From positions 1 to 64,000 of the forward strand of contig DASZMV010000047.1 in the NCBI GenBank assembly GCA_035551675.1: DNA of 64,000 nucleotides. Reading direction: 5' to 3'. The position numbers and the translations under genes are program-made. Positions 1 through 7,491 of the stretch are shown piece after piece (position 1 is the stretch's first letter; every line of letters begins with the position of its first letter). The notes beneath the pieces were generated by a model. It was given only the letters and a program-made list of their open reading frames with translations, did no database searches and was not told where the DNA came from. The DNA comes from JAFECT01 sp035551675 (GTDB taxonomy: Bacteria > Pseudomonadota > Alphaproteobacteria > Caulobacterales > Caulobacteraceae).

Positions 1-766
1 CCAGCGCTCCGGCCAGCACATGGGCCACGCCCGACAGCCCGTTGCGGATCTCGTGCGACAAGGTGGCGACGATGTCGCTCTTCGACTTGGCGAGGCGGCG
101 TGCATCCTTCAGCGCCAGCTCGCGGTCCTCGATCAGTCCCTGGCGTTCAAGATTGAGCGTGAAATGTTCGCGCAGGTGACGGTTCAGGATCAGCGACAGC
201 GCCATGCAGAGCGCCAGACCGCTTTCCACCAGATTGCCGACGTAATCGGTGTGCGGGTTGCTCTTCAGCACGATAATCGGTCCCGCCGCCGCGACGGGCG
301 CGACGACCAGCAGACCGGGCAGGGTGGGGGAGCAGAAGAAGATGATGCCGGCCGCGGCGCCGGCGCAGAGCACCAGCATGGTCTCCGACAACCACCCCGC
401 GCCCTGGGCGAAGAACGACGTCTGGAACAGGGCGATGGCCCACAGCAGTCCGCCGGCGAGCTGAATGCGCGTGCGCAGCTCGACGTTCTCGAGCGCGCCC
501 GGGGTGCGGCGCAGCCAGTCGAGCACGAGATAGAACAGGGCCCAGACGAAGCCATAGGCGCCGAGGCTCACCGCGAGCCAGTTCGCGTTGGGCGTATGCA
601 CGCCCAGCATGACCAGGACGGGAAGGCAGATGCCGAAGAACCCGAGCGCGTAGGGCAAGAGGCGCACCTGGGCGTCGAGCGCCTGACGCGTGATCGCGCG
701 CTCGATCTCGGAGGGCGGCAGCTTCAGCTTGAGCGGCTGGCTCGTCGGGAAGAGCTCGTCGGACAT
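1..766 (-). CDS. Membrane-bound sensor histidine kinase, 3' part beyond the window
   Basis: The reading frame opens at ATG 766 and runs off the left edge, giving the first 255 residues. Residues about 35-195 hold several hydrophobic segments, a polytopic membrane sensor domain. A short charged linker follows, then the start of a HisKA dimerisation domain with the motif ATLSHEIRNGLSG; His238 is the predicted autophosphorylation site. The ATP-binding domain and any receiver domain lie outside the window. It is divergent from the DUF2336 gene at 905, with a 138-bp shared upstream region. Ligand and partner cannot be told. Confidence 0.85.
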   Translation of the reverse strand, partial: MSDELFPTSQPLKLKLPPSEIERAITRQALDAQVRLLPYALGFFGICLPVLVMLGVHTPNANWLAVSLGAYGFVWALFYLVLDWLRRTPGALENVELRTRIQLAGGLLWAIALFQTSFFAQGAGWLSETMLVLCAGAAAGIIFFCSPTLPGLLVVAPVAAAGPIIVLKSNPHTDYVGNLVESGLALCMALSLILNRHLREHFTLNLERQGLIEDRELALKDARRLAKSKSDIVATLSHEIRNGLSGVAHVLAGAL

Positions 767-904
767 GGCCACAGCCTAAACCCGTCAGAGTTGCCGTCGG
801 GTTTACAAGTTGAACTAGCTCGATGAAGACTTTCGCGTCGAATGGTAAATCTTCGTTAGGGTTGACGGAAAATAATCGCGCCCTGACTTACAGGGGCGAA
901 CGCC

Positions 905-2059
905 ATGACCACGGCCCATCCGCGGCTCAGCGACATGGATATCCGCAGGCTGGTTAAGGGCGACAGCGTCGATGAACGCGCGGCGGCCGCCCATAAGTTA
1001 TGCCGCGCCGTCGAGCGGGTCAGCCTGACCGAGGAGGATCGCATCGCCGCCCAGGGCATCATCCGGGTGCTCGCCTGCGACACCGCCGAATTGGTCCGCC
1101 GCGCGCTCGCGACCACCCTGAAAGCCTCCGACCTGCTGCCGCGCGACGTGGCCGTGCGGCTGGCGCGGGACCTGGAGTCGGTCGCCCTGCCGGTGATTAA
1201 CGCCTCGCCCGTGTTCAGCGACGAGGACCTGGTCGAGATCGTGAAGTCAGGCGCCGCCAGCCGCCAGGTCGCGGTGGCCGAACGCACGACCCTGTCGAAG
1301 CAAGTCACCGCGGCGGTGGCTATCTACGGCGAAGAACCCGCTGTGATCGCGGCCTGCGCCAACGACAACGCCGCCTTTGCCGAGGCGTCGCTGCAACGCG
1401 CCATCGACCGCTTCGCGCGCTCTGACGACGTCACCCGCGCCATCGCCTATCGCAAGCAACTACCGCTCACCATTTCCGAGCGTCTCGTCGACATCGTTAC
1501 CGACAGCGTGCGCCAGCACCTGATCGAACATCACGCTTTGAAGCTGGACACCGCCATGCGCCTGACCAGCGTCGCGCGCGAGCGCATCACCGTGGACTTG
1601 GTCGACCAGGCGGCGGCGACCACGGATTATGCGGCGTTTGCCGAGCACCTGAACCAGAACGCCCGGCTGAACGCGTCGCTGCTGCTGCGTGCGCTCGCGC
1701 GGGGCCAGATGCTGTTCTTCGAGCACGCCCTGGCGATCCTGGCGGGTGTCCCGCACGAGCGGACCTGGCTGATGGTGCACGACGCGGGGCCGCTCGGCTT
1801 CCGCGCCATCTACGAGCGCGCGGGCCTGCCGACGCGTCTGTTCCCGGCCTTCCGTTCGGCGGTCGACTGCTGGCGCGCGGTGGAGAGCGAAGGCGCGAAC
1901 TTCGATCGCGACCTGTTTCAGGAGCGCGTGCTGCAGCGCTTCCTCACCTCACAGCCCTACGCTTCGCGCGACGACCTGAACTATCTGCTCGAGCGCATCG
2001 ACCGCACGCCGCAGCCGGGCAAGCCTGTGCGCGTGCTCGAGCACGCCAACGCGGCATAG
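905..2059 (+). CDS. DUF2336 domain-containing protein (copy 1)
   Basis: A 384-residue soluble alpha-helical protein with no signal peptide. Its layout matches DUF2336 proteins of Caulobacterales: an N-terminal helical repeat-like region (DERAAAAHKLCRAV, then SPVFSDEDLVEIVKSG near residues 99-114) and a distinct C-terminal domain. The segment SDEDLVEIV is echoed by LLQDQDLIRLLV in the second DUF2336 protein encoded near 6 kb. Biochemical function of the family is unknown to me. A purine stretch AGGGGCG precedes the ATG. It stands alone on the plus strand, facing small hypothetical genes on the other strand. Confidence 0.8.
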   Translation: MTTAHPRLSDMDIRRLVKGDSVDERAAAAHKLCRAVERVSLTEEDRIAAQGIIRVLACDTAELVRRALATTLKASDLLPRDVAVRLARDLESVALPVINASPVFSDEDLVEIVKSGAASRQVAVAERTTLSKQVTAAVAIYGEEPAVIAACANDNAAFAEASLQRAIDRFARSDDVTRAIAYRKQLPLTISERLVDIVTDSVRQHLIEHHALKLDTAMRLTSVARERITVDLVDQAAATTDYAAFAEHLNQNARLNASLLLRALARGQMLFFEHALAILAGVPHERTWLMVHDAGPLGFRAIYERAGLPTRLFPAFRSAVDCWRAVESEGANFDRDLFQERVLQRFLTSQPYASRDDLNYLLERIDRTPQPGKPVRVLEHANAA

Positions 2060-2071
2060 CGAACGCTCCGC

Positions 2072-2275
2072 TCAGCCGAGGTCCTCTAGCTTGTCGGGTT
2101 CGCCCGGCGCGATCGGGGCGCTGCACGAGCCCTCGCGCCGTTCGGCGTCCGCAGCCAGGATGCGCCACTCCGCCGCCATGTTGCGGAACGCCAGGCGCGT
2201 GGACTCGCCCACGGACTTTTGAGCGAGCCGGTCACACTCAGCCGCGTTCTCCCGGTAGCGTAAAGCGTCGGACAT
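2072..2275 (-). CDS. Small conserved hypothetical protein
   Basis: A 67-residue protein opening MSDALRYRENAAECDRLAQ. Short proteins with this YRxNAxEC(x)RLA start, followed by a helix containing a Trp (here AAEWRILAADAE), are common as single genes in alphaproteobacteria and have no assigned role. It is predicted to be helical and cytosolic, with no membrane segment. It lies convergent to the DUF2336 gene, 12 bp from its stop. Confidence 0.6.
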   Translation of the reverse strand: MSDALRYRENAAECDRLAQKSVGESTRLAFRNMAAEWRILAADAERREGSCSAPIAPGEPDKLEDLG

Positions 2276-2348
2276 CGGGCGGTTATGTCGGCTTGCCGAC
2301 GCAATCGCAACGGATGAAGCCGAAAAATCCTTAGCTTGGCCTTGGAAA

Positions 2349-2537
2349 TCAGGACTTTGTGCGGTCCGCCTCGAGCTTGAACAGCTGCCGTTTGCCGACC
2401 CAGACTTCGACGACGGCGTAGCGGTTCAGGTACGGGCGCGCAGCCTCGCGCGCTGCGGCTTCGTCGGCGCACTCGATGAAATCCCCAAAAACGATTTTGC
2501 CGGCCCCGTTGCAGCCGTAAAGCCGGTAACTGGTCAT
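2349..2537 (-). CDS. Small hypothetical protein
   Basis: About 62 residues from the internal ATG at 2537 (MTSYRLYGCNGAGKIVFGDF); an upstream ATG at 2561 would add eight Gly/Pro-rich residues that look non-coding. The content suggests a small alpha/beta fold: a short strand, a helix with ADEAAAREAA, then strands YAVVEVWVGKRQLFKLE. This resembles small proteins of alphaproteobacteria whose ending is typically VWxGxRLV. No function can be assigned. Confidence 0.55.
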   Translation of the reverse strand: MTSYRLYGCNGAGKIVFGDFIECADEAAAREAARPYLNRYAVVEVWVGKRQLFKLEADRTKS

Positions 2538-2684
2538 GCAGCCCCCCGGACCCCCACGCAAAACTCTGGGCTCGGACGCTGAAACTCTACATATCGCGCT
2601 CAGGCTCCGTCAGTCGTCTTGCCGACGTCCGCCGCGTGGGACCGGAAATATTCGCCCTGCGAGCGAGAGGCCGGTGCGCGAGGG

Positions 2685-3395
2685 TCAGCGCCCGGTCACG
2701 ACCTTGCTGAAGCGGTTGCGGACGTGGCCGTAGCATTCGCATACCGAAGCTTCGAGCGCCTCGCGGTTGGTGATGGTGATCTCGCCGCGGCGATAACTGA
2801 TCATGCCGGCCGCCTGCAGCGACTGCGCCGCTGCGGTGACGGTGGTGCGCTGCACGCCCAGCATGAAGGCAAGGTACTCTTGGGTGAGGCGCAGCACCGG
2901 CTCGTCGATGCGGTCCGCCGCGGTCAGGATCCAGCGGCACAGCCGCGCCTCGACGTCGTGCAAGGCGTTGCACGCGACCGACTGCTCCGCCTGGACGTCG
3001 TTGCCCTGCGCGTAGCGCGCGGCGGCTTCGAGCAGGGCGGTGTTGCTGATCGCCGCTTCGCGTAGCCGCAGGCCCGGCATCGTCAATGCATTGCCGCCGA
3101 TCTGGACCACGACGCGGTTGAAGGCGGTCTTGGCGCCCAGCGCGTAGAGCAGCCCGTGCGCGCTCTCCCGGCCGATGGTGCAGCTCTCGACGCTGCGTCC
3201 GTCTTCCATGAGGGTGATGACCGAAAGGATGCAACTGGTCGGGAAGAAGACGTCGTCCACCGGCGCGCCGGGGTCGTGCAGCACGAGGTCGCGCGGGAGG
3301 CATTTTTCGACGAGGTGGGGAGCGAGGACCGCGAAGTCCGCCTCCTTCAGCGAGTCAAGAAACGCGTTCCCCACAAGAGGGGGCGACTTTTTCAT
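2685..3395 (-). CDS. Crp/Fnr family transcriptional regulator
   Basis: A 236-residue regulator from the ATG at 3395, which has AGAGA just upstream; a longer frame to 3476 lacks support. The N-terminal half is a cyclic-nucleotide-binding-like beta-roll (LHDPGAPVDDVFFPTSCILSV, then GRESAHG). The C-terminal half is a winged helix with recognition region AFMLGVQRTTVTAAAQSLQAAG followed by the wing MISYRRGEITITNREALE. No FNR-type N-terminal cysteine cluster is visible, so oxygen sensing by an iron-sulfur cluster is unlikely. Such Crp-like proteins with the phrase FFPTSCILSVITLMEDG are frequent in alphaproteobacteria. An inverted repeat lies about 100 bp upstream. Confidence 0.85.
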   Translation of the reverse strand: MKKSPPLVGNAFLDSLKEADFAVLAPHLVEKCLPRDLVLHDPGAPVDDVFFPTSCILSVITLMEDGRSVESCTIGRESAHGLLYALGAKTAFNRVVVQIGGNALTMPGLRLREAAISNTALLEAAARYAQGNDVQAEQSVACNALHDVEARLCRWILTAADRIDEPVLRLTQEYLAFMLGVQRTTVTAAAQSLQAAGMISYRRGEITITNREALEASVCECYGHVRNRFSKVVTGR

Positions 3396-3490
3396 GTCTC
3401 TCTGATCAATGTGCGGCCCGCCCCAAGCCCGACGCGTGTCGATCATGTGAATCACCGGGCTTGGCCGTAGTGCCACGCGTCCTCTGTTCC

Positions 3491-3512
3491 GTCTGTCGCA
3501 GAGCCGACAGAC
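3491..3512. promoter_or_regulatory. Inverted repeat upstream of the Crp-like gene, candidate operator
   Basis: GTCTGTCG and CGACAGAC form a perfect 8-bp inverted repeat with a 6-nt centre. It lies about 96-117 bp upstream of the Crp-like start codon. It has no T-run, so it looks more like a protein-binding site than a terminator. The binding protein is unknown. Confidence 0.3.
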
Positions 3513-3671
3513 AGGTTGAAGTCATTGGGTCATCTGGCGAGCGCCGAAGCGGCCAAGAGAAGACCGGCGATAGGGCGGGGGACCCTTGAGAGGCGCAAGG
3601 CCGACGAAGCTTAACCTATGACACGCTTGGGCCGGGAGCCCCGGACGTCCGGCTAGGTTGGACTTTGTAAA

Positions 3672-3705
3672 AACGCGAGACCTTTGCCGCAGGTTCCGGC
3701 AAAGG
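3672..3705 (-). terminator. Putative intrinsic terminator after the HPt gene
   Basis: CCTTTGCC (3681-3688) pairs with GGCAAAGG (3698-3705) around a 9-nt loop. Reading on the minus strand, a GTTTTTAC stretch follows the hairpin. It sits about 110 nt beyond the HPt stop codon. Confidence 0.4.
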
Positions 3706-3817
3706 GTCCCGCAGGAGCGGCAATCCCTTACGCGGTAAGGTTCTCAGCCGGTGTTCCGCGCCGGTGCTCGGGCGCCAGTGCGCGATTGGGTTTAAAGCGC
3801 CAGGCTGAAGCCGGGTT

Positions 3818-4309
3818 TCAGTCCTGGCCAACGTGCTCGGCGACCCGGCCTTCGAGCTCTTCGGCAAGAGCCTTCCCGACCGGATGATGCTCGTCGCGAA
3901 TCTCGTCGCGCACCGCCGCCTTGATCGCTTCGATGTGCGCGTCGATCAGGAACAGGGGCGCCTTGGCGCGCGCGGCTTCGGTGTCGGTGATCTTGCACAG
4001 CGACGCGGCGATGCGGGTGACCAGCGGATATTCGTAGGTCGAGCCCAGGCCCTTCAGGTCGTGGGCGCGCAGGTAGAGCGCTTCGGCCGTTTGCGGCGTG
4101 TAGCCCTTGGCCGTGATCTCGGCGCGCGCGTTGTCGAGTTTGACCAGCTCGTCGTTCAGCCACTGGCCGAACTGCGATGACAGGCTCTTCAGCGCGGCCT
4201 CCGCCTTCGCCACGGCTTCGGGGTCGATGCCGCCGAAGCGGCCGCCGGCGACCTTCAGGCGAAGGGTATTGGGCGGCTGGATGAACTGGGCGGATGACGG
4301 CTTGGTCAC
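3818..4309 (-). CDS. HPt domain (histidine phosphotransfer) protein
   Basis: A 163-residue helical protein with an HPt signature: LRAHDLKGLGSTYEYPLVTRIAAS, where His83 of HDLKG is the predicted phospho-acceptor. It would relay phosphate from a hybrid kinase to a response regulator. There is no kinase or receiver domain in the protein. It stands between a Crp-like gene and nadK, so its partner is not evident locally; the kinases at both window edges or elsewhere are candidates. The N-terminal 35 residues are Pro/Gly-rich and probably disordered. Confidence 0.8.
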   Translation of the reverse strand: MTKPSSAQFIQPPNTLRLKVAGGRFGGIDPEAVAKAEAALKSLSSQFGQWLNDELVKLDNARAEITAKGYTPQTAEALYLRAHDLKGLGSTYEYPLVTRIAASLCKITDTEAARAKAPLFLIDAHIEAIKAAVRDEIRDEHHPVGKALAEELEGRVAEHVGQD

Positions 4310-4399
4310 GGCAGACTCCCTTGGAAGCTTAGGAACTCCCGGTCCGCATCATGAATGGAACCGCTTAATAACTGCTAACCCAACGCCGTTAACGGACGT

Positions 4400-5224
4400 T
4401 CAGCTGTTGAACTGCTCGTCCAGAACCCGCTCCTCGAAGGTCCTTCCCGCGTCGAAAAGCATGACCAGGGCGTGGTCCCTGACCTCCTTGATTTCGACCT
4501 TGGCGACCTCGCGCACCTCATGGTTATCGGCGACCGCGGAGACGGGGCGCTTGTCGGGCTCGAGCACCTCCAGGCAGACCTCGGCGGTGTGGGGCAAGAG
4601 CGCGCCGCGCCAGCGCCTCGGCCGGAACGCGCTGATCGGAGTGAGCGCCAGGACCTGGACGCCCAGCGGGATGATCGGGCCGTGGGCGGAGAGATTGTAG
4701 GCGGTCGAGCCGGCCGGCGTGGCGACCAGGACGCCGTCGCAGAACAGCTCCTTCAGCCGGACCCGGCCGTCGACCTGGATGCGGAGCTTGGCGGTCTGCC
4801 TCGTCTCGCGCAGCAGCGAGACCTCGTTGATGGCGAGCGCCGTCTCGACCTTTCCGTGGACGGTGGTGGCGGTCATGGCCAGCGGATTGACCGAGGCGTG
4901 CTGGGCCTCCTCGACACGCTGCATCAGGCCGTCCTCGACGAAGTCGTTCATCAGGAAGCCGACCGAGCCGAAGTTCATGCCGTAGATCGGCTTGCGGCTT
5001 TCCAGGTGAGCGTGGAGCGTCTCGAGCATGAAGCCGTCGCCGCCCAGGGCCACGATCACGTCGGCCTCGGCCTGCGAATGATCGCCATAGAGGTCGGCCA
5101 GGCGGCGGCAGGCGGCCTGGGCCTCGGGTCGGTCGCTCGCGGTAAAGGCCAGCTTCAGGGACACGGAATGCGCTCGCGCAGGCTGAGGCGCCAAGGTTCG
5201 AGCGCCTGACGCGCTCGTTGTCAA
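4400..5224 (-). CDS. nadK: NAD kinase
   Basis: This enzyme phosphorylates NAD to NADP using ATP. The signature GGDGFMLETLH (residues 61-71) carries the conserved GGDG motif, followed by YGMNFGSVGFLMND and the NE motif in ALAINEVSLLRE; the substrate-binding DGVLVATPAGSTAYNLSAHGPI is also intact. Length (254-274 aa) is normal for alphaproteobacteria. The start is uncertain: TTG at 5224, two bases after an upstream TGA, gives 274 residues, while GTG at 5164 gives 254 and begins directly at the conserved strand. Neither has a strong ribosome-binding site. It probably shares a transcript with the DUF2336 gene upstream. Confidence 0.93.
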   Translation of the reverse strand: MTTSASGARTLAPQPARAHSVSLKLAFTASDRPEAQAACRRLADLYGDHSQAEADVIVALGGDGFMLETLHAHLESRKPIYGMNFGSVGFLMNDFVEDGLMQRVEEAQHASVNPLAMTATTVHGKVETALAINEVSLLRETRQTAKLRIQVDGRVRLKELFCDGVLVATPAGSTAYNLSAHGPIIPLGVQVLALTPISAFRPRRWRGALLPHTAEVCLEVLEPDKRPVSAVADNHEVREVAKVEIKEVRDHALVMLFDAGRTFEERVLDEQFNS

Positions 5225-5225
5225 A

Positions 5226-5315
5226 TCAGCGGTCGCGCTTGACCGCCGCCAGCCTGGACCAGCCGCCGGCCGGCGCCCAGGCGTCCCCGACGTCCTTGGC
5301 CGCCGGGCTGGTCAG
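5226..5315 (-). other. In-frame coding-like tail after the DUF2336 stop
   Basis: Immediately after the TAG stop of the DUF2336 gene, the same frame stays open for 29 codons to a TGA at 5228-5226. Every one of these codons ends in G or C. The translation begins LTSPAAKDVGDAWAP and ends WSRLAAVKRDR. It has no usual start codon of its own (first codon CTG). It may be a former C-terminus, a gene remnant or chance. Confidence 0.3.
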
Positions 5316-6428
5316 CTAATCGGCGCCGCCGATGCGGTCGCGGAAGATCTTCGCCGCGTTTTCGGGCGAGCGGTTGAAGGCGCCGGCCGCACGCTTGCCG
5401 CCCGCGGCGTCGCCGGCGGGACGGCCTTCGTTCAGTTCGCGCACCATCATCAGAACATCGGGGAAGGCGGAGCGGTCGATGCTCACCGCGGCGCAAGCGA
5501 GCGCCAACGGTTCGGGATCGGGCGCGCCGCACGCGCGCTTCAGATCGACGATGGAGAATCCACCGAGGCTCGACAGGGCGCTCATGAACAGCGACAGCTT
5601 GCCTTCCTTCAGCGCGCGCACAAGGTAGCCGGGACGCAGTTGCCCGGCCGACTCGAGCTTGGCGATCAGGCGGTCTTCCATGTCCTCGCGCTCGCCGTCG
5701 CGTTCGACAACGAAGTCAGCCCTGGCGCCGGACGCGCTCGCAACCGCCGCGTGGATCTGCGGCGCGAGTTCGGCGGCCTCGACCTGGAACCGTTCGCACA
5801 GCGCCGAGCGCAGCGCTTCGCCCACATAGGCGTACAGCTGCTCGGCGAGAATCTTGTTGAGTTTCGGATGCCGCGCCAGTGGCGAGCGCAGCGACGCCAC
5901 ACGCTTGGACGCTTCGACCAGCCGCGTCATCGCCGCAGCCGTGATCTGCGCGGTCGAGTTGTTGGCGAGCGCGGTCATCACCGCCGGTTCGCCCGCGTCC
6001 ACGATCGCGTCGACGACCTTCGATCCGAGCTTCGGGCGGCGCGCGACTTCGATCTGATGCTCGATGGTGGCTTCGACCAGGAGACGGATCAGGTCCTGGT
6101 CCTGCAGCAGGGGACTGTTGAGAATGACCGGCCGCGCGATGTCGATGTCGTCGAGCGCCAGCACGTTGATCAGCGACGGCGGCGCCCAGGCGGCGGTCGC
6201 CAGGCGCTCGGCCAGGCTGCGGCGGATGTGGCGCTCGGCCTCCACCACCAGGGACATGAACACGTCGTCGAGCAGGGCCCGCAACTCGGGCCGGGCGGCC
6301 TCGGGCGAGGCGTCGCACAGATCGGCCACCGCCAGGAGCAGGCGCTCGCGATCGCCCTCGCGCCGCCCGTGGGCGAGCTCCATAAGGTCGCGGGCTTGAG
6401 CAGCCGACACGGCATTCTCCGTAGACAA
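5316..6428 (-). CDS. DUF2336 domain-containing protein (copy 2)
   Basis: A 370-residue soluble helical protein, paralogous to the DUF2336 protein at 905-2059. It shares the segment SPLLQDQDLIRLLVEATIEHQIEVARRP with the SDEDLVEIV...RQVAVAERTTL stretch of the other copy, at a similar place in the chain. No enzymatic motif is visible. The family is widespread in Caulobacterales and of unknown function. Its start ATG at 6428 faces the aldolase-like gene at 6568, and a CtrA-like box lies between them. NadK follows downstream after 91 bp. Confidence 0.8.
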   Translation of the reverse strand: MSTENAVSAAQARDLMELAHGRREGDRERLLLAVADLCDASPEAARPELRALLDDVFMSLVVEAERHIRRSLAERLATAAWAPPSLINVLALDDIDIARPVILNSPLLQDQDLIRLLVEATIEHQIEVARRPKLGSKVVDAIVDAGEPAVMTALANNSTAQITAAAMTRLVEASKRVASLRSPLARHPKLNKILAEQLYAYVGEALRSALCERFQVEAAELAPQIHAAVASASGARADFVVERDGEREDMEDRLIAKLESAGQLRPGYLVRALKEGKLSLFMSALSSLGGFSIVDLKRACGAPDPEPLALACAAVSIDRSAFPDVLMMVRELNEGRPAGDAAGGKRAAGAFNRSPENAAKIFRDRIGGAD

Positions 6429-6468
6429 GGGACTTCTTGCCCCAGAGGGGAAGCTAAGCCGCTGCCCA

Positions 6469-6484
6469 TGAAAACTCGCTTAAC
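6469..6484 (+). promoter_or_regulatory. CtrA-like box
   Basis: TGAA-N7-TTAAC matches the Caulobacter CtrA consensus TTAA-N7-TTAAC at all but one position. It lies 41 bp upstream of the DUF2336 start and 84 bp upstream of the aldolase-like start in their shared divergent region. Binding is inferred from the sequence alone. Confidence 0.35.
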
Positions 6485-6567
6485 GGCGACCCGCGATATG
6501 TGAGCGCAGGTCAACTTGACGCCGTTCACCTTGGGAGCGAGGGTCCGGCGACTTCTGGAGATCGAGC

Positions 6568-7332
6568 ATGGCCGACGGTTCGTTAGCGACCCTTAAGGAC
6601 AAGGTCAGCGAGGCGGAGTGGAAAACCCGCGTCGACCTCGCCGCCCTTTATCGGCTGGTGGCGTTGCACGACTGGGACGAGGCCATCTTCACCCACATCT
6701 CCGCCCGGATTCCCGGCGAGGAGAACCGTTTCCTGATCAACCCCTACGGCCTGTTCTTCGACGAGATGCGCGCCTCGGACCTGGTCAAGGTCGACCTCGA
6801 GGGCGGCATCGCCCAGGAGACCCAGGCCTTCATCAACCCGGCGGGCTTCACCATCCACTCGGCCATCCACGCCGCGCGGGAGGACGCCCACTGGGTGATG
6901 CACCTCCACACCGTCCAGGGGACCGCCGTCGCGGCTCAGAAGGAGGGCCTGCTGCCGCTCACCCAGACCGGCATGGTGGTGCGCCCCCAGGTCGCCTACC
7001 ACGACTACGAAGGCATCGCCTTGAACCTGGACGAGCGTGAACGCCTGGTCGCAGATCTCGGCGACAAGACGCTGATGATCCTGCGAAATCACGGCACGCT
7101 GGCGGTCGGGTCGACCCCGGGCGAGTGCTGGATGGCCATGTTCTATCTGGAGCGCGCCTGCGAGGCTCAAGCGCTGGCCCTGTCAGGCGGTCGCGACGGG
7201 GTGCTGATCGCGCCGCAAAGCGCCCAGGAAGAGGTCAAGGCTCAGGCGGCGGCGGTGCCCTGGGTGGCGAACCTCGCCTGGCCCGGCTGGCGGCGCCGGC
7301 TCGACCGCCTGTCGCCCGGTTACGACGCCTAG
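6568..7332 (+). CDS. Class II aldolase/adducin family protein
   Basis: A 254-residue class II aldolase/adducin domain protein. Predicted metal ligands are present: the His pair in VMHLHTVQGTA and the later His in LRNHGTLAVG. FTHISARIPGEENRFLINPYGLFFDEM matches the substrate-phosphate loop region of the family. Members close in sequence to this one in proteobacteria are annotated only as family proteins, so the substrate (a sugar phosphate or a hydroxy-acid) is unknown. The gene is monocistronic, with 159 bp before the RND operon. Confidence 0.85.
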   Translation: MADGSLATLKDKVSEAEWKTRVDLAALYRLVALHDWDEAIFTHISARIPGEENRFLINPYGLFFDEMRASDLVKVDLEGGIAQETQAFINPAGFTIHSAIHAAREDAHWVMHLHTVQGTAVAAQKEGLLPLTQTGMVVRPQVAYHDYEGIALNLDERERLVADLGDKTLMILRNHGTLAVGSTPGECWMAMFYLERACEAQALALSGGRDGVLIAPQSAQEEVKAQAAAVPWVANLAWPGWRRRLDRLSPGYDA

Positions 7333-7491
7333 ACGTACCTCGCGGTCAACATTGCTATAAGTTAATAGACTTTCGGTAGAAATTCCCGGTCGAGCGTGTT
7401 CGGCCGCCCTGTTCACCGGCCCGATAGTGTGGTTGAGCGTGGAAACCGGCCGCGATGGGGCGTGGCGAGGCCTCAAGCATAGAGTCGTAGG

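Larger units (their letters stand above)
3396..3817. other. Intergenic region, 422 bp, no gene seen
   Basis: This stretch lies between the start of the Crp-like gene and the end of the HPt gene, both on the minus strand. It holds one short inverted repeat near the Crp-like gene and a hairpin near the HPt gene end, listed separately. The open frames in it on both strands lack recognisable protein character. Confidence 0.5.
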
